This document shows, piece after piece, positions 10,888 through 18,726 of a stretch of 63,836 nucleotides of DNA; the first letter of the stretch is position 1; each line of letters starts with the position of its first letter. Position numbers and translations under genes: made by a program. Source of the stretch: Prochlorococcus sp. AG-409-B05 (lineage in GTDB: Bacteria > Cyanobacteriota > Cyanobacteriia > PCC-6307 > Cyanobiaceae); the NCBI GenBank assembly GCA_003216075.1, contig QCJK01000004.1, positions 1-63,836 on the forward strand. Direction: 5' to 3'. Under the pieces are notes generated by a model, which had not been told where the DNA came from, made no database searches, and worked only from the letters and a program-made list of their open reading frames with translations.

Positions 10888-11376
10888 TCAATCAACTAGG
10901 CCAACTCCACGAGACATAAATGTAGCAAGCAATGGAATCAAAGCGAATCCTAAAATTTCTATATTAATGGAAATAGCTAAACGTTGAAATATTTTTTTGT
11001 TAATAATTGGTAAATCACCTCTCCTAAGTGGGATCAGCCATAAAATATAAGTAATTGTTGGATACAGAGATAATCCTCCCACTGCAAGGAATATGCCTAC
11101 TTTCGTCCAAAATAATGGATTTTGAGTATAAAATTCTGCCCCTTGTCCAAAATAAAGCACTCTAAGAATCCCACTTATCAATAATGACAGGGCCGCCAAT
11201 CCATAAACCACGTCTGTGACAACAAGCGCAATTACATCATTACGGTTCAGGTCAACCTTCAACAACTTCCGCTCGAGAACCAAAGCAGCAAAACACAACA
11301 TGAAACTGAAGTAATGGACATATGCCAAGCCAGCACTTCCAAAAACATCAGGGCCAATTGACGTTACAAAGAACAT
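10888..11376 (-). CDS. DUF2214-family membrane protein
   Basis: 162 residues with four hydrophobic segments: residues ~18-35 ('LAYVHYFSFMLCFAALVLE'), ~48-70, ~88-110 and ~135-152. The order and motifs 'AYVHYFSFMLCFAALVLERKLLK' and 'RVLYFGQGAEFYTQNPLFWTKVGIF' resemble the DUF2214 family of predicted inner-membrane proteins. Conserved His and Glu residues in the first helix might bind a metal or heme, but that is speculation. Convergent with hisIE. The ATG at 11376 is well placed. Function unknown. Confidence 0.7.
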   Translation of the reverse strand: MFFVTSIGPDVFGSAGLAYVHYFSFMLCFAALVLERKLLKVDLNRNDVIALVVTDVVYGLAALSLLISGILRVLYFGQGAEFYTQNPLFWTKVGIFLAVGGLSLYPTITYILWLIPLRRGDLPIINKKIFQRLAISINIEILGFALIPLLATFMSRGVGLVD

Positions 11377-11570
11377 AGGATCAACGTAATGACTATGAGA
11401 GTAGCGAAAACTAGATCTAAATCACGAGAAATCTTGCTTTAAGGAATTTACTGCGAAAAGCGAATTGAAAAATCAAATCCCAAAGGGATCATTTAATAAG
11501 GTATAAAACATGAATTCCGAACTCTTTATTACGCAACAAGATTACAAACATATTGGCTCTAGGTTTAACT

Positions 11571-11578
11571 AAGGAGGG
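11571..11578 (+). promoter_or_regulatory. Strong Shine-Dalgarno of the sigma factor gene
   Basis: AAGGAGGG ends 8 bases before the ATG at 11587. Most genes in this window lack so good a match, so it stands out and fixes the start. Confidence 0.8.
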
Positions 11579-11586
11579 AGGTTCAA

Positions 11587-12513
11587 ATGATGAGTTCTTT
11601 AAGCGCTTTTCTCGGTGAGATTGGCAGGCATCAACTATTAACGCCTGAGCAAGAGCTGACTATGGGGCGCAAAGTTCAAGCAATGATTGCTATCACTGAG
11701 AAATGCCATCTAGCAGGAGGCCAAGGGCCTGAATGCGAATACTCAGAAGAACAACGTCGCACTATTCGTATTGGAGAAAAAGCCAAAAACCAAATGATTA
11801 CAGCAAATCTTAGACTTGTCGTGAATTTGGCGAAAAGGTATCAAGGCAAGGGTCTTGATCTGCTTGATCTAATTCAAGAAGGAACCCTTGGATTAACAAG
11901 AGCTGTTGAAAAATATGACCCGACTAGAGGACATCGTTTTTCAACATACGCCTACTGGTGGATTCGCCAGGGTCTCAACAGAGCACTTTCAACTCAAAGT
12001 AGAACAATAAGAATTCCAGTAAACGTAAATGAAAAATTGACCAGGCTTAGAGCTGCAAAGTCCAGGCTGCTACAAATCAATGGTATGCAACCTTCACCCA
12101 TTCAAATTTCTCAGTTTATGCATTTGCCTTTAGAAGAAGTAGAAGATTTGCTCGCCTGTGAGTTAAGAAGCATAACTGTCAGTCTCCAAGGAGTTGTCAA
12201 TTCAAAATCCGACCCTTCTGAACTTGTAGATGTGCTTGCAAGTGATCAAACTCCTCCTTTGGAACTAGCGGAATTAGCTGAAAGGAATGCATCAGTTTGG
12301 ACATTATTAAGCCAAGCTAATCTGACCCCAAAAGAAAGAACAATCCTCACCCTTAGATTTGGCCTAGATGGCACAAACGAATGGAGAACATTAGCTGAAG
12401 TTGCTCGCCATATGAATTGCAGCAGAGAGTATTGCCGGCAAGTAGTCCAAAGAGCTTTGCGAAAACTTCGCAAAGCAGGTATTCAAAATGGTCTAGCGGA
12501 AATTAACCTCTAA
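11587..12513 (+). CDS. RNA polymerase sigma factor, sigma-70 family (group 2 type)
   Basis: 308 residues. Region 1.2 reads 'LSAFLGEIGRHQLLTPEQELTMGRKVQ'. Region 2 has 'NLRLVVNLAKRYQGKGLDLLDLIQEGTLGLTRAVEKYDPTRGHRFSTYAYWWIRQGLNRAL', the core-binding and -10 recognition segment. Region 3 is 'RIPVNVNEKLTRLRAAKSRL'. Region 4 ends in a helix-turn-helix 'LAEVARHMNCSREYCRQVVQRALRKLRK'. The absence of a long region 1.1 and the length fit a non-essential group 2 sigma factor (SigB/C/D/E-like) used for stress or diel control; which one is not decidable. Preceded by an unusually strong ribosome binding site. Confidence 0.9.
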   Translation: MMSSLSAFLGEIGRHQLLTPEQELTMGRKVQAMIAITEKCHLAGGQGPECEYSEEQRRTIRIGEKAKNQMITANLRLVVNLAKRYQGKGLDLLDLIQEGTLGLTRAVEKYDPTRGHRFSTYAYWWIRQGLNRALSTQSRTIRIPVNVNEKLTRLRAAKSRLLQINGMQPSPIQISQFMHLPLEEVEDLLACELRSITVSLQGVVNSKSDPSELVDVLASDQTPPLELAELAERNASVWTLLSQANLTPKERTILTLRFGLDGTNEWRTLAEVARHMNCSREYCRQVVQRALRKLRKAGIQNGLAEINL

Positions 12514-12626
12514 AAAAACCAGTTTCAAACTTCCTACGCAATTAAGTAGGCAAATACCATTTTAAAGCTCTACTTCCAACTTTAACAAAGAGCATTGGTA
12601 TTAATTTAAACACCTTTCCAGACACT

Positions 12627-12992
12627 ATGGCTGAGAATTACCAATCCAACCAAACTACAGTAGAAGCAGAAGTTCTAGAGAGTTCTGTTATTGATGAAGG
12701 CCTTTTAAAAAAGGTTTTAATAAAAGCAGGTAGGGCAATTGCTCTTCCAGCTTTAGAAGCAATGGAATTAGTTCTAGACTTATCAACCCCAGCCCAGGCC
12801 AGGCTAACGATGTTGGCAGCACTTACTTATTTACTTTTTCCATTTGATTTAATTCCAGACATAATTCCTGTAGCAGGCTTTAGCGATGATCTAGTAGCAC
12901 TTACTGCCGTCATAAGTATATGGAACAAATACATCACTCCTGAAATACGTCTGCGGGCTCGTCATAAATTAGAGAAATGGTTCCCACATTGA
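12627..12992 (+). CDS. YkvA-like DUF1232 membrane protein
   Basis: 121 residues. The DUF1232 core is plain: 'ALTYLLFPFDLIPDIIPVAGFSDDLVALTAVI', with the conserved 'PxDxIPDxIPVxGxxDD' pattern and two short hydrophobic helices. An acidic, probably flexible N-terminus of about 35 residues precedes it. The family is widespread and uncharacterised. It is followed almost at once by a small hypothetical gene, suggesting a two-gene unit. Confidence 0.8.
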   Translation: MAENYQSNQTTVEAEVLESSVIDEGLLKKVLIKAGRAIALPALEAMELVLDLSTPAQARLTMLAALTYLLFPFDLIPDIIPVAGFSDDLVALTAVISIWNKYITPEIRLRARHKLEKWFPH

Positions 12993-12997
12993 TTCAA

Positions 12998-13318
12998 ATG
13001 GAAGCCTGGTCTACAAAAACCGAAGAAGAGCTTACTTTGTTGCTAAAGGAGTGGCTAAAGCAACAAGGAAAAACACAAGCCGATCTTCGACGCAGTCTTA
13101 ATGCAGAGTCAGCTCGAATGTCTGCCTTACTAGAAGTTCTTAAAAAGGAATATCTCTCAGGTGGAATACCAAAACTTGCTAATCTGCTATGTAAAATTGA
13201 AAAATATTGGTCGCAAAATATAATTCGTAAAGATGAAATAAATACGTCAATAGACACATTTGGCCAACTTGATCTTTTATTGCAAACAATCCGAGAGGAC
13301 TGTGAGAAAAAAAATTAA
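12998..13318 (+). CDS. Conserved hypothetical protein behind DUF1232
   Basis: 106 residues from the ATG at 12998 ('MEAWSTKTEEELTLLLKEWLKQQGKTQADLRRSL'). A longer start at 12977 would overlap the upstream gene by 16 bases; the later ATG, 5 bases after the previous stop, is the simpler choice. The segment 'LLKEWLKQQGKTQADLRRSLNAESARMSALLEVLKKE' has the spacing of a helix-turn-helix of the lambda-repressor type, so DNA binding is possible. The rest is helical with no motif I know. Probably co-transcribed with the DUF1232 gene. Confidence 0.6.
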   Translation: MEAWSTKTEEELTLLLKEWLKQQGKTQADLRRSLNAESARMSALLEVLKKEYLSGGIPKLANLLCKIEKYWSQNIIRKDEINTSIDTFGQLDLLLQTIREDCEKKN

Positions 13319-13404
13319 TCTCAAGGAGAATTTTCTTCAATTAATTAACTTATATCTAAATAAATTTCATATTGAAGGAATTAGATATCAAATAAAATAT
13401 AGCA

Positions 13405-13932
13405 TCACTTAGTTTCCTTCCAAGATAATGCAAGGCATATAGTACCCGGCTTAGGATCTGTTCTTTCTACTCTATGCAAACGATGAGCAGCCAAAAAAAT
13501 ATGATCTCCCACATTTAAATTCACTTGAGAATAAGGATTCTTTAGGGCAAGGCTTGCACTCCCTCTCAATACAAGAATCCATTTATGCTCACTCTGGTCA
13601 TACCAAAAATTTTCATTATTGCAAACACCACAAGACGTTATCAGCTCTAAGCGCCAACCATAGCCTTCTTGAATACGATACTTCCTTACATGACCTACTG
13701 GCGGAAGAGGCCTAGACAACAAATTATCATTCGGAGGGGGTTGGTCATAATCATATTCTCCCCAACGTTGGCCTATCTCATAGCCCCAAGATCTTGCAAG
13801 CTGAACAACTTGATTGTGATCAGAACATGAAGAGAGTAACTCTCTACGACCAGGAAATTGGTCTAAGGAAGAAACCATTTGTTGAAGTTGTTCAACCTTG
13901 CCAAGAAATCGTTCCAAATCTTTCAGAGCCAT
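13405..13932 (-). CDS. Nif11 domain-cupin fusion protein
   Basis: 175 residues from the ATG at 13932 (a TTG lies one codon upstream). Residues ~1-60 match the Nif11 pattern: 'LKDLERFLGKVEQLQQ', 'HNQVVQLARSWGYEIGQRWGE'. Residues ~85-172 form a cupin: 'HKWILVLRGSASLAL', 'VNLNVGDHIFLAAHRLHRVERT', with His residues that could hold a metal. Two cysteines occur in 'SCGVCNNENFW'. I know Nif11 mainly as a peptide leader; joined to a cupin it may instead act as a recognition module. No biosynthetic partner lies nearby. Divergent from the cytochrome gene at 14149. Function unknown. Confidence 0.65.
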   Translation of the reverse strand: MALKDLERFLGKVEQLQQMVSSLDQFPGRRELLSSCSDHNQVVQLARSWGYEIGQRWGEYDYDQPPPNDNLLSRPLPPVGHVRKYRIQEGYGWRLELITSCGVCNNENFWYDQSEHKWILVLRGSASLALKNPYSQVNLNVGDHIFLAAHRLHRVERTDPKPGTICLALSWKETK

Positions 13933-14148
13933 CAATTACCCCTATAGAAATTAGAAGAAAAATTCATCTGACTAGTTAATTGGCTAATCAGGGTGGGCAA
14001 CAAAATTTAAACTACCAATATTAAAGCTTTTATTGGTGTAACAATAAAGTGCTGGTAGCGATTCTCAAAGAGTGTATTAGTCAAGTGTAGAAAACTATGC
14101 AAGAATTCTATTAAAGGTATACATTCTAACAAAAATTTGATAGGCCTA

Positions 14149-14652
14149 ATGAAAAACCTGCTGAACCATTTGATTCATACTCTCAAACTTACTCATCATC
14201 CCACGTCTGTAAGAGAGCCAATACAAAAATATGACCGTGAATTAACAAGTCCTTTTCATTTTTCATGGCATTTTATCAATCGATTATCAAAATTCACTTC
14301 AGAGTTCACCAGGCAATTTTCAAAAACGATTACCATCTTGATTTTGATCAGTTTAATCTTTGGTTTTCCTATTACTTCATGGGGAACAGAAGCAAGCACT
14401 GGTGAGGATCTTTTTATTCAACACTGTGCTGGTTGTCATATCAAAGGGGGAAATATCATAAGAAGAAACAAGACCCTAAAACTCTCAGCATTACAACGAA
14501 ATGGATTAGATAATCCAGAAGCAATTGCAAGGATTGCTCGTAAAGGTATAGGAATCATGAATGGTTACGAAGAAAATCTTGGAGAAGGAGGAGATCAGCT
14601 AGTCGCAAATTGGATATGGAATCAAGCTCAAAATGCCTGGTTCCAAGGGTAA
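14149..14652 (+). CDS. Cytochrome c6-like monoheme c-type cytochrome with long N-terminus
   Basis: 167 residues from the ATG at 14149 (an upstream TTG at 14137 is possible). A membrane/signal segment 'TITILILISLIFGFPITSW' sits at residues ~60-78. The heme site C93-x-x-C96-H97 ('CAGCH') follows, with a likely axial Met at residue 137 in 'KGIGIMNGY'. The closing 'LVANWIWNQAQNAWFQG' resembles the last helix of cytochrome c6 ('VAAYVxxQAExGW'). It is thus lumenal or membrane-anchored and may carry electrons near photosystem I or cytochrome oxidase. Odd: about 60 basic/polar residues precede the signal segment with no internal Met to shorten it. Confidence 0.75.
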   Translation: MKNLLNHLIHTLKLTHHPTSVREPIQKYDRELTSPFHFSWHFINRLSKFTSEFTRQFSKTITILILISLIFGFPITSWGTEASTGEDLFIQHCAGCHIKGGNIIRRNKTLKLSALQRNGLDNPEAIARIARKGIGIMNGYEENLGEGGDQLVANWIWNQAQNAWFQG

Positions 14653-14903
14653 ACCTCGAATGAGGTCCATATCCCCTCCTTCCAATAAATATCATCCTCA
14701 AGCAGCTTCTGAACAATATTCAAACTAGTCGCTTCAAAGATTCCAAAAACATAACGACTACATTTTGTTGGTCCTAAGGTGATCAATATCCCTTGTTCCT
14801 TTAGTGAAGAAAGCCTGTTTAGGTGCTGCTCACGAAAAGGGGAACGCTTTTCAAGTGCGTTTTCACAGTATGTACCCCAAAGTACAAATCGCTCTATGTT
14901 CAC
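14628..14903 (-). CDS. YciI-family protein
   Basis: 91 residues from a GTG at 14903. 'RFVLWGTYCENALEKRSPFREQHLNRLSSLKEQGILITLGPTK' is the YciI ferredoxin-like fold, with the conserved His in 'REQHL' (the usual family form is 'RxxHLxxL'); the tail has 'DIYWKEGIWTSFEVYPWN'. Members are small cytosolic enzymes or accessory proteins of mostly unknown role. Its 3' end overlaps the end of the cytochrome gene by 25 bases on the opposite strand. It diverges from the cyAbrB gene. Confidence 0.7.
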   Translation of the reverse strand: MNIERFVLWGTYCENALEKRSPFREQHLNRLSSLKEQGILITLGPTKCSRYVFGIFEATSLNIVQKLLEDDIYWKEGIWTSFEVYPWNQAF

Positions 14904-14997
14904 TGCGGTTAACTCTTCAAGAAAGATTTACACCCTAATAATTGCACAAATGCATAAAAAAACGCTATGTTATTTGTAGATCTCTCAACTATTGATC

Positions 14998-15369
14998 ATG
15001 CTCACTGGTAGCGACCTACTCACCAAAGTCAAAGATCTAGGTGATGTAAGCAAATCCGATCTTGTTCGTGCATGTGGATATGTATCCAACAAGAACGATG
15101 GCGGTGAACGACTCAACTTCACTGCTTTCTACGAAGCTCTTCTAGAAGCTAAAGGGGTCAACCTTGGTGCTACAGGCGTAGCTGGAATAGGAAAAGGTGG
15201 AAGGAAGCTTAGTTATGTAGCCACAGTTCAAGGCAACGGTAATCTTTTGATTGGTAAAGCTTATACAGCTCTACTTGATCTCAAATCAGGAGATGAATTT
15301 GAGATCAAGCTTGGGCGTAAACAAATCAGGCTTATACCTGCCGGTGCTGGCGAAGAAGATGAAGATTGA
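14998..15369 (+). CDS. Cyanobacterial AbrB-like transcription regulator (cyAbrB)
   Basis: 123 residues from the ATG at 14998; a TTG two codons earlier is less likely. The conserved N-terminal half includes 'LTGSDLLTKVKDLGDVSKSDLVRACGYVS' and 'RLNFTAFYEALLEAKGVNLG'. The C-terminal DNA-binding part is 'QGNGNLLIGKAYTALLDLKSGDEFEIKLGRKQIRLIPA', followed by an acidic tail. cyAbrB proteins are abundant DNA-binding regulators of carbon/nitrogen balance and nucleoid function in cyanobacteria. A clear terminator follows at 15430-15457. The gene stands alone. Confidence 0.88.
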   Translation: MLTGSDLLTKVKDLGDVSKSDLVRACGYVSNKNDGGERLNFTAFYEALLEAKGVNLGATGVAGIGKGGRKLSYVATVQGNGNLLIGKAYTALLDLKSGDEFEIKLGRKQIRLIPAGAGEEDED

Positions 15370-15429
15370 GATCTTTTTTAAGTTCTTGATTGATCAATAA
15401 AAATTCATAAGTAATTACTTAGCAAGTCA

Positions 15430-15457
15430 ACCCTGGAAAATCACCAGGGTTTTTTTA
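15430..15457 (+). terminator. Rho-independent terminator of cyAbrB
   Basis: ACCCTGG (15430-15436) pairs with CCAGGGT (15444-15450) around a 7-base loop and is followed by a run of T. Textbook form, 60 bases after the cyAbrB stop. Confidence 0.9.
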
Positions 15458-15500
15458 TTGCCTTATTACAAATAAACCTACGCCTTCGAACTATTCACTC

Positions 15501-16316
15501 TTAACCAGCCGCTTGACGCAGTTCCCGACAAAACTTTCCTACCTCATCAACTGCAAATTCTGGTTTTGCATTACATATCCGCTTGACGAATGCACTCCCC
15601 ACAATCGCACCATCTGCCCCCCAACTACGAACTTGAATTACTTGATCAGATCCAGAGATACCAAAACCAACTGCTACAGGAGTTGAGGAAGATTCCTTTA
15701 ATTCTTTAACCAAAGTCTTAACTCGACCCTCCAAATTCGTTCTTTCACCAGTGACGCCAGTAACACTAACCAAATAAGTAAAACCTTTACTTCTGTTTGA
15801 AATCCTTTTCATTCTCTCTTTGGGTGTCGTAGGTGCAGCCAAAAGTACTAAGTCGAGCCCTCTGGCTTGTGCCAAAGGAGAAAGAAGTTCGGCCTCTTCA
15901 AGTGGCAAGTCTGGAACAACAAGTCCAGCAGCCCCAGCCTGAGATGCATCATCGCAAAATCTCTCCATTCCACGACTAAGTAATGGATTGCTATAGGTAA
16001 ATAAAATTACTGGTATCGACAAATCTCCTCTCAAAGAGGACAACATCTCTAAAACTTTTGAAGGAGTAGTACCAGAATGAAGTGCCCTTGAAGCTGCAGC
16101 TTGAATAACTGGACCATCAGCTAAGGGGTCACTATACGGAATTCCCAGTTCAATAATGTCAGCACCTTCTTCTTGAAGTCGCAACAATATTGAAGCAGAA
16201 GTGGTCAAGTCAGGGTCGCCAGCCATGATAAATGGCATTAATGCAATACGACTCTCATTGCTTGTTTTAACAAAACAAGCAGAAATTGATGAGCTTGGTC
16301 TGGAAGCATTATCCAA
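15501..16316 (-). CDS. trpA: Tryptophan synthase alpha subunit
   Basis: 271 residues. It cleaves indole-3-glycerol phosphate and passes indole to TrpB. Motifs: '[15 protein letters not shown]', catalytic Glu in '[20 protein letters not shown]', '[13 protein letters not shown]', and phosphate-binding '[13 protein letters not shown]' with '[12 protein letters not shown]'. The start appears to be a TTG at 16316: GAGGGG lies 6 bases upstream and the first in-frame ATG would cut into the conserved 'MPF' strand. It follows the DUF3007 gene by 60 bases on the same strand. trpF is also in the window (50361-51023) but unlinked, as usual in cyanobacteria. Confidence 0.95.
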   Translation of the reverse strand: MDNASRPSSSISACFVKTSNESRIALMPFIMAGDPDLTTSASILLRLQEEGADIIELGIPYSDPLADGPVIQAAASRALHSGTTPSKVLEMLSSLRGDLSIPVILFTYSNPLLSRGMERFCDDASQAGAAGLVVPDLPLEEAELLSPLAQARGLDLVLLAAPTTPKERMKRISNRSKGFTYLVSVTGVTGERTNLEGRVKTLVKELKESSSTPVAVGFGISGSDQVIQVRSWGADGAIVGSAFVKRICNAKPEFAVDEVGKFCRELRQAAG

Positions 16317-16376
16317 AGAATTCCCCTCAATAATGAATAAACAAAGAAAAGAACAAACCGAGTCAGAGCAAATTAC

Positions 16377-16721
16377 TTATTCGCAAGATGAGTTAAGAGA
16401 ATTATTTTCAGTCTCTAACTCATCAATCAAGCGGATCTGCTCATCCTCTGAAAGTGATTCAAATTGGGACTGAAGTTGAGCATTAGTCAATTTCTCATAA
16501 GACTGACGATAACGCTTACGTTGCTCCATGAACGTCATTTTACCGGTAACTACACGAATCAGATAAGAAGCAGTCCATCCACAAATAATCAAAACTAGAA
16601 TTGCTTCTGAAGCTATTCCAGCAGAAGCATCTTCAAGACCAACAAAACGAAGACCCCAGTATCCCAATACTCCTAGCAGGAGAACAAGCAGGCCTAGTTG
16701 AATGACATTTGCACGCGTCAA
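16377..16721 (-). CDS. DUF3007-family membrane protein
   Basis: 114 residues. Two hydrophobic helices lie in 'VIQLGLLVLLLGVLGYWGLRFVGL' and 'ASEAILVLIICGWTASYLIRVVTG', then a charged helical tail 'MTFMEQRKRYRQSYEKLTNAQLQSQFESLSEDE'. This is the DUF3007 arrangement of cyanobacteria and plastids. I place the start at a TTG (16721), which gives the family-like 'MTRANVIQLG', lies 4 bases after the ndhL stop and has GGAGAGG upstream at good spacing. A longer TTG at 16748 would overlap ndhL. Linkage to ndhL is conserved as I recall, hinting at a role near the NDH-1 complex. Confidence 0.75.
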   Translation of the reverse strand: MTRANVIQLGLLVLLLGVLGYWGLRFVGLEDASAGIASEAILVLIICGWTASYLIRVVTGKMTFMEQRKRYRQSYEKLTNAQLQSQFESLSEDEQIRLIDELETENNSLNSSCE

Positions 16722-16725
16722 GGTT

Positions 16726-16950
16726 TCATACCTCTCCTTGTCCGTCAAGACGAAGGTTTAGGAATGGAGAGAAAAGAATCAAACCAGGAAAGAAAAGAAA
16801 AACCATTCCATAGATACCTAATCGTTCAAACTTGCCCATAATGTGCCAACGAGTATTCATCCAGAAAAAAAGCAACAATGGTATTAAAACCAAATAGAGG
16901 AAACCCAACGTTGCATAAGCACCTACCAAAAGCAAAGAATTGTTCATCAT
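16726..16950 (-). CDS. ndhL: NAD(P)H-quinone oxidoreductase subunit L
   Basis: 74 residues from ATG 16950; a GTG at 16977 would add 9 residues and cannot be excluded. The product has two membrane helices ('[21 protein letters not shown]' and '[23 protein letters not shown]') and ends '[12 protein letters not shown]'. '[23 protein letters not shown]' is the NdhL signature. NdhL is a cyanobacterial/plastid-specific subunit of the thylakoid NDH-1 complex, needed for respiration, cyclic electron flow and CO2 uptake forms. It leads a unit ndhL-DUF3007-trpA. Confidence 0.88.
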   Translation of the reverse strand: MMNNSLLLVGAYATLGFLYLVLIPLLLFFWMNTRWHIMGKFERLGIYGMVFLFFPGLILFSPFLNLRLDGQGEV

Positions 16951-17041
16951 TTGACTATCTAAGGCCAAGAGAGACACTATGAGAAAGAATTTTGCTACTT
17001 GTAAATCTAAGATGCTACAAAGGACTTTGGTCTAACACTCT

Positions 17042-17127
17042 GGGAGCATGGCGGAATTGGTAGACGCAGCGGACTTAAAATCCGTAGGTCGTAAAAGACT
17101 GTGGGGGTTCAAGTCCCCCTGCTCCCA
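17042..17127 (+). tRNA. tRNA-Leu (anticodon UAA), no intron
   Basis: Acceptor stem GGGAGCA (17042-17048) pairs with TGCTCCC (17120-17126), with discriminator A at 17127. The D arm has 'AATTGGTAGACGC'. The anticodon loop CTTAAAA gives UAA. A long variable arm and a T arm GGGGGTTCAAGTCCCCC follow, as expected of a class II tRNA. The 3' CCA is not encoded. The group I intron found in this tRNA in many other cyanobacteria is absent. Confidence 0.96.
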
Positions 17128-17219
17128 TCAAGAAAATCAGCACCAATGGCCTTCGCAACTTGAATAAACGAATATTCAAACCATCTCACCAAAAGAACTG
17201 AAATCTTTACCAAATCATC

Positions 17220-18311
17220 TCAAATACTCAAATTTGAGGCCAGATTCAAGTCAAGACTCCACCTTAAAGACTCTCCTGCATGGAACGGAACCAAATAATC
17301 ACAAGAATCCAACCCTTTATCTAATTTGAATTTACTTGGCACAATCTGAGGAGTCCTTACTAAAGTCAAAAATCTAGAATTCAAAGGCAATCCATAGAAT
17401 TCTGGTCCAAACTCACTCGCAAAAGCTTCTAGCCGATCAAGAGCCCCCTCTTGATCAAAAACTTCTGCATAACTTTCCAGTGCATAAGGTGAGTTAAATA
17501 TTCCTGCACAACCACAGGAACTTTCTTTAAAAGCACGTAAATGAGGTGCAGAATCTGTCCCCAAGAAAAAACATGGCTTTCCACTAGTTGCTGCACGCCT
17601 TAAAGCAAGTCGATGACGTTCTCTCTTGGCAACAGGAAGACAATAAAAATCACTACGGAATCCACCATCAAACATTGCATTTCGATTTATATGCAAATGA
17701 TGAGGAGTAATTGTGGCAGCAATAGTAGACAAATTTGACTCTACAAATTGAACAGCATGTTCTGTAGTTATATGCTCAAGAACCACACGAAGATTAGGAT
17801 AGCGATTAAGTAATGGTTGAAGATGGCGATCAATAAAAACTGCCTCCCTATCAAAGATATCTACGCTTGAATCGATAACCTCACCATGAATAAGCAATGG
17901 CATCCCGATATTTTCCATCGTCTCCAAAAGAGAGTCAATTTTTCTAATATCACTAACACCTTGAGCTGAATTTGTAGTCGCATTTACTGGATAGAGTTTT
18001 GCTGCAGTAAATACGCCCTCACTAAACCCCCTCAATAAAACCTCTCTAGAAAGATTATCTTGAAGATATACCGTCATCAATGGAGTAAAAGACAATCCAC
18101 TTGGTAATGAAGCTAGAATTCTCTGGCGATAACTAATTGCATTGTCAACGCTAGTAATAGGAGGACTAAGGTTTGGCATGACAATTGCACGCCGAAATAC
18201 ACGTGCTGTCATAGGAACGACAGTATCCAAAACGAAACCATCCCTAAGATGGACATGCCAATCATCAGGCTGACGAATGGTGATTTTTTCTGGTGAAGAA
18301 TTTGAAGCCAT
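17220..18311 (-). CDS. pyrC: Dihydroorotase PyrC
   Basis: 363 residues from ATG 18311. It closes N-carbamoyl-aspartate to dihydroorotate in pyrimidine synthesis. The N-terminal metal motif is 'PDDWHVHLRDG' (His-x-His). Further ligands appear in 'LLIHGEVID', 'LEHITTEHA' and 'TPHHLHINR', and the catalytic Asp in 'FLGTDSAPHLR'. 'AAKLYPVNATTNSAQGV' contains the carbamylated Lys. This is the compact E. coli-type (class II) enzyme. It faces the tRNA-Leu gene tail to tail. Confidence 0.95.
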   Translation of the reverse strand: MASNSSPEKITIRQPDDWHVHLRDGFVLDTVVPMTARVFRRAIVMPNLSPPITSVDNAISYRQRILASLPSGLSFTPLMTVYLQDNLSREVLLRGFSEGVFTAAKLYPVNATTNSAQGVSDIRKIDSLLETMENIGMPLLIHGEVIDSSVDIFDREAVFIDRHLQPLLNRYPNLRVVLEHITTEHAVQFVESNLSTIAATITPHHLHINRNAMFDGGFRSDFYCLPVAKRERHRLALRRAATSGKPCFFLGTDSAPHLRAFKESSCGCAGIFNSPYALESYAEVFDQEGALDRLEAFASEFGPEFYGLPLNSRFLTLVRTPQIVPSKFKLDKGLDSCDYLVPFHAGESLRWSLDLNLASNLSI

Positions 18312-18726
18312 CAATCCTCAAAGCGAATTTATTGATTCAGTAGATAAATGCGGAGCAACATATTCGTAGCGATGCATAAGAAATAAAATAGAAATGTCTA
18401 TTAAAAGAAGTATTTGTCAAAACAACAAAGTAATTTATTCAGCATTCTTAGAATACTTAATCACAAGCTTAAGCAACTTGTTGAAATAACCCTAAACAAA
18501 TAACGATAACAGTTAACTATCTTTATAGAATTAAAAATAATTCATTGCAATAACACATATCCTGAGAAGAGGAAGCCTTTAATTACTTAGGCTCCATAGC
18601 TCTCACAATCTACAGCTTAGACAAAACTTACCCTACCAACTAACATTAAAGGCTTCGAATTGAGTCTAAGGCTAATTCACGTTAAGACCTGGCAATCAAT
18701 TTAACTAACTTCATTCTTCGGGTCAA
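18312..18726. other. Intergenic region between pyrC and the antiporter gene
   Basis: 415 AT-rich bases between divergent genes, so it should hold both promoters. I see one short frame of 31 codons (18394-18489, plus strand, starting MSIKRS) with no homology I recognise and no ribosome site. No strong hairpin or repeat. Confidence 0.4.

Noticed and set aside
18394-18489. 31-codon frame in the pyrC/antiporter gap
   Set aside because: No ribosome site, no recognised helix or motif; could be chance.
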